From Bacteroidales bacterium (GTDB lineage: Bacteria > Bacteroidota > Bacteroidia > Bacteroidales > Marinilabiliaceae), in NCBI GenBank assembly GCA_022768325.1, contig JALEMI010000079.1:1-36937 (forward strand): a stretch of 36,937 nucleotides of DNA, given 5' to 3'. The notes under the pieces are model-generated. The model searched no databases and had not been told where the DNA came from. It worked only from the letters and a program-made list of their open reading frames with translations. Every line of letters begins with the position of its first letter. Position 1 is the first letter of the stretch. Shown one piece after another: positions 24,408 through 32,535 of this stretch. The translations under genes were made by a program, and so were the position numbers.

Positions 24408-25607
24408 ATGAAAAGACTATTATTCGCATTGTCGGCCGTCTTGGCCGTATGCGTAGCATCTTGCAGCGACAGCGACCCTGTTGTAACAAAAATCACACCG
24501 TCGTCCACAACGGGCGATTTCTTCACGCTTCCGTCGGGCTATGAGGCGGCAGACTCCGCAATCATGACCATCAAGAACATTGCCACGGGCGTCGAGACGA
24601 CGTACGAAGTCGCCAAGACCGTCCCCTCAATCGTCGTCGAAGACGGTCTCTACGACATCAGCCTTACTGTCTACACTACGAGGTCCATTGGCAACAACGC
24701 CTCCGTCCAGCAGGTCTTGCGCGACATCAAGTCGAACGTCAAGGTGTCGGGCGGGACGCTCGAACTCACTTTCTCGCCCGTGGCTGTCGTGGCTGGGCAG
24801 GGCTTCCTCTTTGCCGAGGTGTGCCTCGCTCCCAAGTTGGCCGACGGCGTGAAGACGGACCTTTACAGCAGCTGGTTCCGCATTGTCAACAGCTCAGCCG
24901 ACACCCTCGATACCGACGGGCTGTGCATCATCCAGAGCAAGTTCGTCACAAACCAAAAGTGTGACTTCACGCCCGACATCATGTCCGAGGCCGTGGCTGT
25001 CGATGCCATCTACCGCATTCCCGCAACGGGTCTCAGAGTGGCGCCTGGCGAGACGATTCTAATTGCTGACCAGGCCATCAACCATCAGGAGACCAACGCC
25101 CTCAGCTTCGACCTCTCGAATGCCGACTTTGAGTGGTACGACGAGACGGGGAAGAACCTCGACATAGACAACCCCGACGTCCCCAACATGGAGCGCGTCT
25201 ATTGCAACACCAAGACCGTATGGGTTCCTAACTCGCAGGGCAACAAGGTCTTTGGCCTCGCCTTCATCAGCACCGACGACGAGGAGTATCTCGAAAAATA
25301 CGTCTACGATTACTCATGGATTATCGTGGCCCCCGACATTGAGCAAGAGAAGAAGGGTTCGTGCTACATGGTTCCCAACGACTGGATTGTTGACTGCATA
25401 ACATTCTCTCCGTCAACACTATACAAATGGAACATCACGTCCAGCAGCCTCGATGCGGGATACGTCTCCATAGGCAAGACCGGTGCGGACAAAGACCGTC
25501 TCGGCAAGTCGGCACGCCGCAAGGTTCAGGACGGCAAGTTTGTCGACACCAACGACAGCTCGAACGACTTTGATGTCGTAGAGGCCGACCCTGCCTACCA
25601 ATTCTAA
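24408..25607 (+). CDS. DUF4876 surface lipoprotein
   Basis: A 399-residue lipoprotein of unknown biochemical function. The signal ends in VASC with Cys19, followed by Ser-Asp-Ser-Asp, an acidic motif just after the Cys like the lipoprotein export signal that sends Bacteroidetes lipoproteins to the cell surface. Residues about 35-125 look like an Ig-like beta domain, and 130-390 contain the DUF4876 features QGFLFAEVCLA and DTDGLCIIQSKF, together with WFRIVNSS. DUF4876 proteins occur beside TonB-dependent receptors, as here (48-base gap), so a SusD-like surface binding or lid role is plausible but unproven. No metal-binding motif is obvious. Confidence 0.82.
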   Translation: MKRLLFALSAVLAVCVASCSDSDPVVTKITPSSTTGDFFTLPSGYEAADSAIMTIKNIATGVETTYEVAKTVPSIVVEDGLYDISLTVYTTRSIGNNASVQQVLRDIKSNVKVSGGTLELTFSPVAVVAGQGFLFAEVCLAPKLADGVKTDLYSSWFRIVNSSADTLDTDGLCIIQSKFVTNQKCDFTPDIMSEAVAVDAIYRIPATGLRVAPGETILIADQAINHQETNALSFDLSNADFEWYDETGKNLDIDNPDVPNMERVYCNTKTVWVPNSQGNKVFGLAFISTDDEEYLEKYVYDYSWIIVAPDIEQEKKGSCYMVPNDWIVDCITFSPSTLYKWNITSSSLDAGYVSIGKTGADKDRLGKSARRKVQDGKFVDTNDSSNDFDVVEADPAYQF

Positions 25608-25623
25608 AAAACACCACGCCCCA

Positions 25624-27144
25624 ATGCGTCCCCGTTTCGCGATAGCTTTGGCTCTGACCCTTTGCGCCGTGTCGTCAACCACAGCGCAAAGGGTTCACGG
25701 CAGACTGCCTGCCGCCATGGCTTACGAGACGGGGATGCGCATTGCCCTCGGGGCGGGTGACAATCCCGCCCTCCTCACGTCGCTCTCCGACAGCTCATCA
25801 ACAACCATCGGTGCCGCCTACATCTGGCGCGACAACGCCGACGAGTGGTGCCAGACGGGCACATCGTGGCGAGGATGGAACGCTGAGGGCAAGACCTACA
25901 TCCGCATAGGGCCCACCGTGGCGACCGATTGTGCCGCCTCTTATTCAAAGGGAGAGCGGCGTAATGTCGCTTTCTCCGAAAATGCCGATTATCATATCGT
26001 TGCGCCAATGGCAATGGCGGACACGGCGGGCGGCGACAAGGACTCCGAGACCTACGCCTTTGCCGCCGGCTTCGGGTGGGACGGGCGTAGGGCGAGTGTC
26101 GGCCTTGCGATAGACTTCTCGTCGGAGAGTGAGTATCGCGACAAAGACCCGCGCCCTAAGGCCGACGCTGTCGAGGCCAATGTGCGCATTGGCGGCTCGC
26201 TGCGCTTGGCGGAGGAGCGGTCCGTGGGGCTTTACGGCTCGCTGCGCAAGTATTCGCAAGACTTGTCGATTAAGTTCCTCAATGTCTATCAGGCCGTCAT
26301 GACCTTATATCACCTCCAAGGCCTCGGCTCGGACTATACCCGTTTTGCGGGCGTATATGACGAGGCGTGGTATAGGGGGCGTGGCTTCGGCTTCGGGGCG
26401 GAGTATGTCGGCCCTGTGTTTGCCCACGTGGAGGTGCGGCAGTTCAAGCTCGAAAAGGGGCTTGACGACCTGGAGAACGCCGTAATTGGCGAGACCATGC
26501 GGCGGACAGCCCACCTCAGCATAGGGCGTCGTGTGACGATGGGCAGTGCTTGGCGCGGCATTGTCATGGCAAGCGTAAACGCCTCAAAAACAGAGCTCTC
26601 GCAACACGTCTATAACGACGGCCTCCACAACTATCACCTCATCTCAAAGCGCAAGCCCTATAACGCCACAACCGTCGAGGCCAACGCCACATTCTCCGCA
26701 CTGCGGAACGCCGACGCGTCGGGTCTCTTCCTCTCCGGGAACGTGACATACGCCATGACCGAGGAGAAGAACAACGACAGCAAGGACAACATGACGGAGA
26801 ACACCCTGCGCATAAAGCTTGGCGGCGAGACATGGCGCGACTGGCGCAAATGTCGTCTGACAGGCGGTCTGACAGCCTCGAGCCGCATAGCCATGCCCGA
26901 CGAGACGGTAATGACGACGGCCCGCAACACCGAGATGCCCAACCTGAAAGACGCGCTAAAGGCAGACCACGACCGCCGAACCACATCCCGCACGGGAGGC
27001 GAGGTCAGCCTAAGGCTCGACATAGACATCCCCCGCAATCTCCGGACAGTCTACCTCATGGCCCGTGGCTCGTCAGAATGGTATCACGGCGGCCATTATC
27101 CCCCAATAGGCAGCTTCACGATAAGCGCAGGCCTGACCCTCTAA
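25624..27144 (+). CDS. DUF6850-type outer-membrane beta-barrel protein
   Basis: A 506-residue exported protein with signal peptide cleaved at TTA|Q (mature Gln22). The rest alternates short amphipathic strands ending in aromatic residues and turns rich in Gly, Asn and Asp, typical of outer-membrane barrels, and the chain closes in FTISAGLTL. The repeated pattern VGLYGSLRKYSQDL / GRGFGFGAEYVGPVFAHVE is that of the DUF6850 family that accompanies DUF4876 and TonB receptor genes. It starts 16 bases after the DUF4876 gene and is the last gene of the operon, closed by a strong hairpin. Its job is unknown: a second pore, an anchor for the lipoprotein, or an assembly partner. Confidence 0.78.
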   Translation: MRPRFAIALALTLCAVSSTTAQRVHGRLPAAMAYETGMRIALGAGDNPALLTSLSDSSSTTIGAAYIWRDNADEWCQTGTSWRGWNAEGKTYIRIGPTVATDCAASYSKGERRNVAFSENADYHIVAPMAMADTAGGDKDSETYAFAAGFGWDGRRASVGLAIDFSSESEYRDKDPRPKADAVEANVRIGGSLRLAEERSVGLYGSLRKYSQDLSIKFLNVYQAVMTLYHLQGLGSDYTRFAGVYDEAWYRGRGFGFGAEYVGPVFAHVEVRQFKLEKGLDDLENAVIGETMRRTAHLSIGRRVTMGSAWRGIVMASVNASKTELSQHVYNDGLHNYHLISKRKPYNATTVEANATFSALRNADASGLFLSGNVTYAMTEEKNNDSKDNMTENTLRIKLGGETWRDWRKCRLTGGLTASSRIAMPDETVMTTARNTEMPNLKDALKADHDRRTTSRTGGEVSLRLDIDIPRNLRTVYLMARGSSEWYHGGHYPPIGSFTISAGLTL

Positions 27145-27159
27145 TACGACAAAATGAAT

Positions 27160-27198
27160 GCAGGAGGCAAACACAATTCCAATATGTTTGCCTCCTGT
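27160..27198. terminator. Bidirectional terminator hairpin
   Basis: CAGGAGGCAAACA (27161-27173) and TGTTTGCCTCCTG (27185-27197) form a perfect 13-bp stem with an 11-base loop, 16 bases after the DUF6850 stop. TATTTTG follows on the plus strand and CATTTTG on the minus strand, so it can serve both the uptake operon and the convergent efflux operon. Confidence 0.8.
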
Positions 27199-27238
27199 GG
27201 TATTTTGTATGGGGGCTTGCGTAGCATTCCTCAAGAAC

Positions 27239-27295
27239 CCCCCAAAGCGGCACCGCGACTCACGTCACGATGCCGCATTTTCTCAGCTTTGGGGG
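27239..27295. repeat. Long inverted repeat between convergent operons
   Basis: CCCCCAAAGC (27239-27248) is repeated inverted as GCTTTGGGGG (27286-27295) across 37 bases, within which GCGGCA and TGCCGC (27247-27252 and 27271-27276) form an alternative inner stem. On the minus strand it lies 22 bases beyond the permease stop. Confidence 0.65.
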
Positions 27296-27316
27296 AAACC
27301 AATGAAAAGGGTTTAC

Positions 27317-28537
27317 TTACTCATAGCGGATGGCTTCTATGGGGTCGAGGCCTGCTGCCTTGCTGGCCGGGATGTATCCAAACCCGACGCCTATGACTGT
27401 GCAGACGGCGAACGAGACGAAGATGCTCCAGAGGGGTATAGATGTCGGAAAGCCGAACTGCTGGCACAGCAACGTACCGAGCCAACCGACAATTACGCCC
27501 AAGACGCCGCCCGTGAGGCTTATCATTACGCTCTCTATCAGGAACTGGTTACTGATGTCGATGGAGCGGGCGCCAACGCTCATGCGAAGGCCTATCTCTT
27601 TAGTGCGTTCGGTGACGGAGACGAGCATGATGTTCATGATTCCGATGCCCGCCACGAGGAGCGAGAACGCGGCTGCCACGACGAGGATGACGGTGATGGT
27701 GTCCATGGTGCTGCTCATGGTCTCCATCATCTCTTGCTGGCTGCGGATGGTGAAGTTGTCGTCGTCGGTGCTCTTGAGCTTGTGCGTCGTGCGGAGGATG
27801 GTTGTCAGCTCGTCTATCGCCTGGTCGGTCAGCTCCTCGGTCACGGCCGAGCAGTTGATGGAGCTAAAGAACGTCTGAGCCAGGAGACGCTTCATGACCG
27901 TCGTGTACGGGGCTATGAGGACGTTGTCTTGGTCCATGCCCCAGTTGTTGTAGCCCTTGCTCTTTAGGACGCCGACAATGCGGAAGGGAATCGACTTGAA
28001 GCGAACAGTCTTGCCGAGGCAGTCGGCCGACTCGTCGCCAAAGAGCTCCTTGACGATGGTTGTCCCGACTACGCACACCTTGGCGTTCTTGCGTATGTCG
28101 TCCTCTGTAAACGTCTCGCCGCGGCTTATCTCCCACATCTTGATGTCGAAATAGTCGAGCGACTCGCCATACATTTGCGAACTCGTGTTTTTAGCCCCGT
28201 AGATTACTTGGCCAGAGGCCGATACTTCGGGCGATACGGAAGTGACGAACCTCTTGTCCGCAAGGATGGCCTCATAGTCCTCAACCTTAAGGGTTTGCAT
28301 GGACGACGGGTCCAGGCGTACGCCGCCACGTTGGTCCGCTCCGGGGCGAATCATGATGATGTTGGTGCCCATTTGCGCAATGTTGGCCCTGACGCTCTCT
28401 TTCGACCCTTGGCCTATCGCCATCATTATGATGACGGCTGCCACGCCGATGATGATGCCAAGCATCGAGAGGAAAGACCTGAACTTGTTGCTGGCAATGG
28501 CTCGCAACGCCACCTTGAAAAGGTTTATGAAATTCAT
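27317..28537 (-). CDS. MacB-like ABC transporter permease
   Basis: Inner-membrane subunit of a mechanotransmission-type ABC exporter, which drives substrate through an adaptor and outer-membrane channel from the periplasm. The 406-residue protein has one N-terminal membrane helix (about 20-42, MLGIIIGVAAVIIMMAI), a large periplasmic domain (about 50-280) and three C-terminal helices (about 283-395) of the FtsX domain, with the usual end PIEAIRYE. Unlike E. coli MacB, the ATPase is a separate protein, encoded 21 bases upstream. It is the last gene of the tolC-like/adaptor/ATPase/permease operon. The substrate is unknown. Confidence 0.9.
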   Translation of the reverse strand: MNFINLFKVALRAIASNKFRSFLSMLGIIIGVAAVIIMMAIGQGSKESVRANIAQMGTNIIMIRPGADQRGGVRLDPSSMQTLKVEDYEAILADKRFVTSVSPEVSASGQVIYGAKNTSSQMYGESLDYFDIKMWEISRGETFTEDDIRKNAKVCVVGTTIVKELFGDESADCLGKTVRFKSIPFRIVGVLKSKGYNNWGMDQDNVLIAPYTTVMKRLLAQTFFSSINCSAVTEELTDQAIDELTTILRTTHKLKSTDDDNFTIRSQQEMMETMSSTMDTITVILVVAAAFSLLVAGIGIMNIMLVSVTERTKEIGLRMSVGARSIDISNQFLIESVMISLTGGVLGVIVGWLGTLLCQQFGFPTSIPLWSIFVSFAVCTVIGVGFGYIPASKAAGLDPIEAIRYE

Positions 28538-28558
28538 GTGTGTCCGAGTGTTGGGTTG

Positions 28559-29335
28559 TTAGTCGTCTTGCGGCTTAGGCAGTGCGGCGAGAGCCTCGGC
28601 TGCCGAGAGGGGCGAGGTGTTGATTACGTCCTCGCGGATCTTGCCGTCGCGCAGCATTATGTTGCGGCTGCTGTATTGGGCAATCTCGGGGTTGTGGGTC
28701 ACGAAGATTATGGTGCGCCCCTCGGCATGAAGCCTCTGGAAGAGAACGAGCATCTCGAACGAAGTGCGTGTATCGAGGTTACCCGTAGCCTCGTCGGCCA
28801 AGATGACGGCCGGGTCGTTGACAAGGGCGCGGGCAATGGCCACCCTCTGCATCTGGCCGCCACTCATCTGGTTGCTCTTGTGGTCGAGGCGGTCGCCAAG
28901 TCCTACGGCGTTGAGGGCGTTTATGGCCGCCTCGCGGCGTTGCGCGGCGTTGTACTTGTTGTTGTACATCAGGGGGAGTTCAACGTTCTCCACGGCCGTG
29001 GTCTTGGGCAAGAGGTTGTAGTTTTGGAACACGAAGCCAATCTTGCGATTGCGAAGCCGCGCCCTTTGGTTCTTGCTCATCGACCGTACGGCGACGCCGT
29101 CGAGGATGTACTCGCCGCTTGTGGGCGTATCGAGGCAGCCGAGCTGGTTGAGGAGGGTGCTCTTGCCCGAGCCGGACGTTCCCATGATTGTCACGAACTC
29201 GCCTTCAAATATTTTGAAGCTCACGCCTCGCAAGGCGTGGACGGTCTCGTCGCCTACGCGGAAGTCTCGCCTTACGTTTTGCAGCTCAATGACTACGCGG
29301 CCGTTGGCTGTTGTGTTTTGCGTATTGTCTGCCAT
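28559..29335 (-). CDS. ABC transporter ATPase, MacB/LolD type
   Basis: ATP-hydrolysing subunit paired with the permease just downstream. The 258 residues carry Walker A GTSGSGKST near 53-61, the Q-loop FQNYNLLP near 102, the signature MSGGQMQRVAIARAL near 157, Walker B VILADEATGNLD near 180, and the switch His in FVTHNPE near 213. This is the MacB/LolD subfamily that powers lipoprotein release or tripartite efflux. The ATG at 29335 begins with a short polar N-terminal extension before the first strand. It follows the adaptor gene after 27 bases. Confidence 0.93.
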   Translation of the reverse strand: MADNTQNTTANGRVVIELQNVRRDFRVGDETVHALRGVSFKIFEGEFVTIMGTSGSGKSTLLNQLGCLDTPTSGEYILDGVAVRSMSKNQRARLRNRKIGFVFQNYNLLPKTTAVENVELPLMYNNKYNAAQRREAAINALNAVGLGDRLDHKSNQMSGGQMQRVAIARALVNDPAVILADEATGNLDTRTSFEMLVLFQRLHAEGRTIIFVTHNPEIAQYSSRNIMLRDGKIREDVINTSPLSAAEALAALPKPQDD

Positions 29336-29362
29336 GGTGTGTGTGGAAAAGGCCTCCTGCCC

Positions 29363-30532
29363 TTATTTCTTGTTCTTTTTCTGCCCCGGAGGGCCAGGCA
29401 TGAAGGGGTTGCTGTTGCTTGTCTCGTTGTCGGCAACCTCCTCAGTGGACTTGCCAATCTCGAAACTCTCAATCACCTTCTCACCCTCGGTCAGACCGCT
29501 TATTATTTCTATGTTTATCCCGCCGTTGAGACCCGTCTCGACAGCCTTGGCGCGGAACGTCGTGCCGTCGAAAGTCCACACCTTCTTGGGCGACATGACG
29601 TCCTCAACCCTCTGTTCGGGTTTTAGCAACGCCTGGTTTGGGGTGAAGCGGAGGGTCTTGCTCGGCAAGGTCAGGACGTTGTTGCGCTCGGCGGTGTAGA
29701 TGGTGACGTTGGCCGTCAGACCCGGTAGGAGCTTCAAGTCCTTGTTTGGAGCGGCGATTACGACCTCATACGTCACGACATTGCTCTCCGTAGTGGCCTC
29801 AAGCCTCACCTGCGTAACGGTTCCGGCAAACGTATCGTCGGGGAAGGCGTCGACGGTGAAACTTACCCTCTGTCCCTCTTTCACGCCGCCGATGTCGGCC
29901 TCGTCAACGTCCGCAATGACGCGCATATCCGTAAGGTCTTGGGCAATGTAGAAGAGGGTAGGGGTTGTCATTGCCGATGCGACAGTCTGACCCTCCTCAA
30001 CCTCGCGGCTCAATACGACGCCGTCAATGGGGCTGGTGATGGTGGCATAGCCTACGTTGGTCTGAGCCTTGGTGACGTTTTGCTGTTGAACTACAATGTT
30101 TTGACGTGCCTTCTCGAAGGCGAGACGCGCCGTCTCGTAGTCGTCAACCGACACAAGCCCCTTCTCGAAGAGCTTGGCGTAGCGGTCGAAATTCGCCTTC
30201 TGATAATCAAGCTCGCTCTGGGCGTTGGCAAGATTGCTTTGTGCGGAGGTGTGTTCTGAGAGCAGGTTCGTCTTGTCGAGTTCGGCAATCACCTGACCCT
30301 TACGGACTTGGCTATTGAAGTCGACATAAATCTTGTCAATAATGCCGCTCACCTGCGTACCGACCTCGACCTTTGTGACGGGCTCAATGGCTCCCGTGGC
30401 GGTTACGGATGTCGAGACATCTTGGCGCGTCACTGTCGCCATGGTGTAGCTGACGGCAGTCTCGTGTCCGCACGACGTGGCGAGGGTAAGCAGCGCAGAG
30501 AGGGACAATAGTGTTGTTGTCTTCATATTCAT
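29363..30532 (-). CDS. Periplasmic adaptor lipoprotein (MacA/RND-type membrane fusion protein)
   Basis: Links the inner-membrane ABC permease to the TolC-like channel. The ATG at 30532 gives 389 residues (30526 is an equally good ATG; an upstream TTG at 30559 is not credible because it crowds the preceding stop). The lipobox LATSC has Cys21. Typical parts follow: the GAIEPVTKVEVGTQVSGII lipoyl half-motif near 42-60, a coiled-coil hairpin (about 80-150) with YDQKAN/ARLAFEKA-like helices, the second lipoyl half with TSPIDGVVLSREVEEGQTV near 160-180, and beta-barrel and membrane-proximal domains. The C-terminus is a charged Lys/Asn-rich tail. The gene lies 31 bases after the TolC-like gene. Confidence 0.9.
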   Translation of the reverse strand: MNMKTTTLLSLSALLTLATSCGHETAVSYTMATVTRQDVSTSVTATGAIEPVTKVEVGTQVSGIIDKIYVDFNSQVRKGQVIAELDKTNLLSEHTSAQSNLANAQSELDYQKANFDRYAKLFEKGLVSVDDYETARLAFEKARQNIVVQQQNVTKAQTNVGYATITSPIDGVVLSREVEEGQTVASAMTTPTLFYIAQDLTDMRVIADVDEADIGGVKEGQRVSFTVDAFPDDTFAGTVTQVRLEATTESNVVTYEVVIAAPNKDLKLLPGLTANVTIYTAERNNVLTLPSKTLRFTPNQALLKPEQRVEDVMSPKKVWTFDGTTFRAKAVETGLNGGINIEIISGLTEGEKVIESFEIGKSTEEVADNETSNSNPFMPGPPGQKKNKK

Positions 30533-30563
30533 GAAATCTTTTATTCTTCGGAGAATCAATGTC

Positions 30564-31919
30564 TTAGAGCGATAATTCTTCGCCTGCGTAGAATTTTAGG
30601 AGGGCTATGTTAAGGAGGGCTGTGTACTTGCTTTGCAAAAGTTGCTGACGTGCGGAGAGCAGATTGTTCTTGCCCGTCATGAGCTCGGCAATGTTCTTCA
30701 GACCGAGCGAGAACTGCTCGCTCACGAGGGTGAAGCTCTCTGCGGAGCTTGCGGCGTTGGTCGTTGCGGACTGATATTGCGCCTGTGCGCTGAGCGCGGC
30801 GAGCCAATAGGTCTCCACCTGCTTGTAGATGTCGTTCTCGGCCTGTTGGCTGCTCAGGTCGGCCTGTGTGCGTTGGATTTTTGCCTTGGCAATGTTGGTG
30901 CGCGTCTGTCGGTTGTCGAGGATAGGGACGCTGATGTTCAAGCCGATGGAGTTATTGACGTTCTGCTTCATCTGTTGCCAAAATCTGTCGTCCGATGCGG
31001 AGTTATGACCCGTAGAGACGCCGGCGGAGAGGTTTATTTGCGGGTAATGGCCGGCACGGGCTATGCGTTGCTGAATCTCGGCCTGCTCAATGGTAATTTG
31101 ACTTTGGCGCACCTCGGGGCGCGAGGCCATGGCGGCCGTGAAGACGTCGTCGACGGTGGGCAGTGGCTCCAGTACCTTATCGTCCGAAAGGGTTGGCGTG
31201 GCAACGTCAAAATCTTGTGTCTTAATGATTTCGAGAATTTGCTTGAGCTGCATCTTATAGGTGGAGAGTTGCGTCTTTGCGCTCACGAGCGAATACTCGT
31301 CTTGGCTGGCTTGGGCTTCGAGTTGCGCGAGGTCGGCTTTTGAGAGACTCCCTACTTGGAACATCTCGCGGCCTCTGTCGCGGAGGGCGATGCTCGTGGC
31401 GAGGGTGCTGTCGGCCACCTTCACCGCCTCGGTCTGATAGAGAATCTGAACGTAATACTGTACAATCTGCTCCTCGATGTTGTTGGCCGTCAAGATGTTT
31501 TGCGCCTCAGCGTTGGCCTCGTCTAACCTTGCGGACTCCACGTTGCGGCGACTTTTGCCTCCGTCCCATACGGTCCAATTGGCCGAGAGATTATAATTGC
31601 CGGAATATGTCCTGTCGCTTTTGGTCGTCGTCATGGTGCCGCCGCTCAGGGCCACTGTGTTTTGGCTCCACGGCCTCCAGCCGAGCGAATGGGACGTTGA
31701 GAAAGAGAGGCTCGGCATGAGCTGCCCGCGCGAGGCCTCGGTCTGTTGTTGCGCCTGTTCGAGGGAGAAGGTTCCGCTCTTGACGTCGATGTTGTTGGCC
31801 ATGGCGTAGTCGATGCATTGCTGGAGCGTCCACTGCGAGGAGTCTTGCGCCATGGTGTCGGATGCGTTGAGGGCGGCAATCGCCATCACGATGGAACTGA
31901 AAAAATGCCTTGTCTTCAT
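30564..31919 (-). CDS. TolC-family outer-membrane efflux protein
   Basis: Trimeric outer-membrane channel and tunnel of the exporter. The 451-residue precursor has a signal peptide cleaved at TMA|Q, leaving Gln25. Two homologous halves of long amphipathic helices with short strands are visible: LQQCIDYAMANNIDVK near 33, and RPEVRQSQITIEQAEIQQRIARAGHYPQI near 265-293 with the canonical PQINLSAG strand start; AYWLAALSAQAQY and LLQSKYTALLNIALLKFY end the second half. It is the first gene of the efflux operon. A promoter is predicted about 290 bases upstream, so its transcript would have an unusually long leader. Confidence 0.9.
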   Translation of the reverse strand: MKTRHFFSSIVMAIAALNASDTMAQDSSQWTLQQCIDYAMANNIDVKSGTFSLEQAQQQTEASRGQLMPSLSFSTSHSLGWRPWSQNTVALSGGTMTTTKSDRTYSGNYNLSANWTVWDGGKSRRNVESARLDEANAEAQNILTANNIEEQIVQYYVQILYQTEAVKVADSTLATSIALRDRGREMFQVGSLSKADLAQLEAQASQDEYSLVSAKTQLSTYKMQLKQILEIIKTQDFDVATPTLSDDKVLEPLPTVDDVFTAAMASRPEVRQSQITIEQAEIQQRIARAGHYPQINLSAGVSTGHNSASDDRFWQQMKQNVNNSIGLNISVPILDNRQTRTNIAKAKIQRTQADLSSQQAENDIYKQVETYWLAALSAQAQYQSATTNAASSAESFTLVSEQFSLGLKNIAELMTGKNNLLSARQQLLQSKYTALLNIALLKFYAGEELSL

Positions 31920-32064
31920 GGCCTGTGGTTGTCTGTTGTTTTTTTAATCCTTCATTGGCACTGCTAAATTAAGGAGACCTCGGGCGAAGATGTTAGACAA
32001 ATCGGCGAACGCCCCTTTTCTGACGACATACCGTGCAAAAACGAGACATGAAATAAACGAGACG

Positions 32065-32093
32065 CCCCCGCTCGACATCGCGTCGGGCGGGGG
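32065..32093. repeat. GC-rich hairpin in the efflux operon leader
   Basis: CCCCCGCTCGAC (32065-32076) pairs with GTCGGGCGGGGG (32082-32093) over 12 positions with one T-G pair and a 5-base loop. In the minus orientation it lies in the predicted leader and is followed 7 bases later by TTTATTT, so a weak terminator or attenuator is possible. Confidence 0.55.
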
Positions 32094-32214
32094 GCTTGGT
32101 CACAAAAGAACAGTTATGGATTTTTGCGGATCCAGACCATTCGTATATGTCGAGTCAGGTTAGGAATGATTGGCTCAAACAAAGAATGTATCCTGCTCTC
32201 CGCTAATCACAATG

Positions 32215-32244
32215 CAAATGTAACGGTTTCTGATATATTGGCAA
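32215..32244 (-). promoter_or_regulatory. Promoter of the TolC-adaptor-ABC operon
   Basis: Read on the minus strand, TTG (32244-32242), 19 bases, then TACATTTG (32222-32215), a perfect TAnnTTTG. The start would be near 32208, about 290 bases before the TolC-like ATG at 31919. Confidence 0.55.
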
Positions 32245-32504
32245 GTAAATCCATGTAATTTTGAGTGAAATAATTTCAAATAGAAATTTTATAGCTGTGA
32301 TTTCTAACGAAACGAAACATATCGCCTTTTGTGTCAAGCCTTGCGAATGGGGTGTGGGTGCGTCTAAATGTACTGCCGTCGCAATGGGTGACTATCTGTT
32401 CGTGGTGAATCGTCCCCCATTAGGCGGGCGGAATGCAACCTTTCACGATGTTAATGATTATGTTGCAAAAAGATAACAAGATGCTTGCGGTGGGATATTT
32501 GTCA

Positions 32505-32512
32505 TATCTTTG
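32505..32512 (+). promoter_or_regulatory. -7 box of the chemoreceptor gene
   Basis: TATCTTTG is a perfect TAnnTTTG; a TTGC at 32485-32488 is the nearest -33 candidate, with a short 17-base spacing. Transcription would start near 32519, which places the upstream TTG at 32485 outside the transcript and fixes the ATG at 32536 as the start. Confidence 0.6.
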
Positions 32513-32535
32513 CGAATAGGCAGAACAGTGCGACA

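Larger units (their letters stand above)
31920..32535. other. Intergenic region between the efflux operon and the chemoreceptor
   Basis: A 616-base divergent spacer, lower in GC than its surroundings. It contains a GC-rich hairpin at 32065-32093, a minus-strand promoter at 32215-32244 and a plus-strand -7 box at 32505-32512 (all listed). An open frame at 32261-32476 starting with TTG has no family resemblance and untypical codon use, and I do not call it. A perfect plus-strand TAATTTTG at 32256-32263 lacks a partner box. Confidence 0.5.

Noticed and set aside
28175-29626. 483-codon plus-strand open frame across the ABC permease and ATPase genes
   Set aside because: Spans two clear minus-strand genes; composition is an antisense artefact. 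The same applies to 11484-12467 opposite purM and 12814-13713 opposite prfA.
32261-32476. 71-codon open frame in the efflux/chemoreceptor spacer
   Set aside because: TTG start that coincides with a -7-like box, codon use unlike the neighbours, no recognisable domain; not enough to call a gene.
32485-32535. TTG-initiated 17-codon extension of the chemoreceptor
   Set aside because: The -7 promoter box falls within it, so these codons are upstream of the predicted transcript start.
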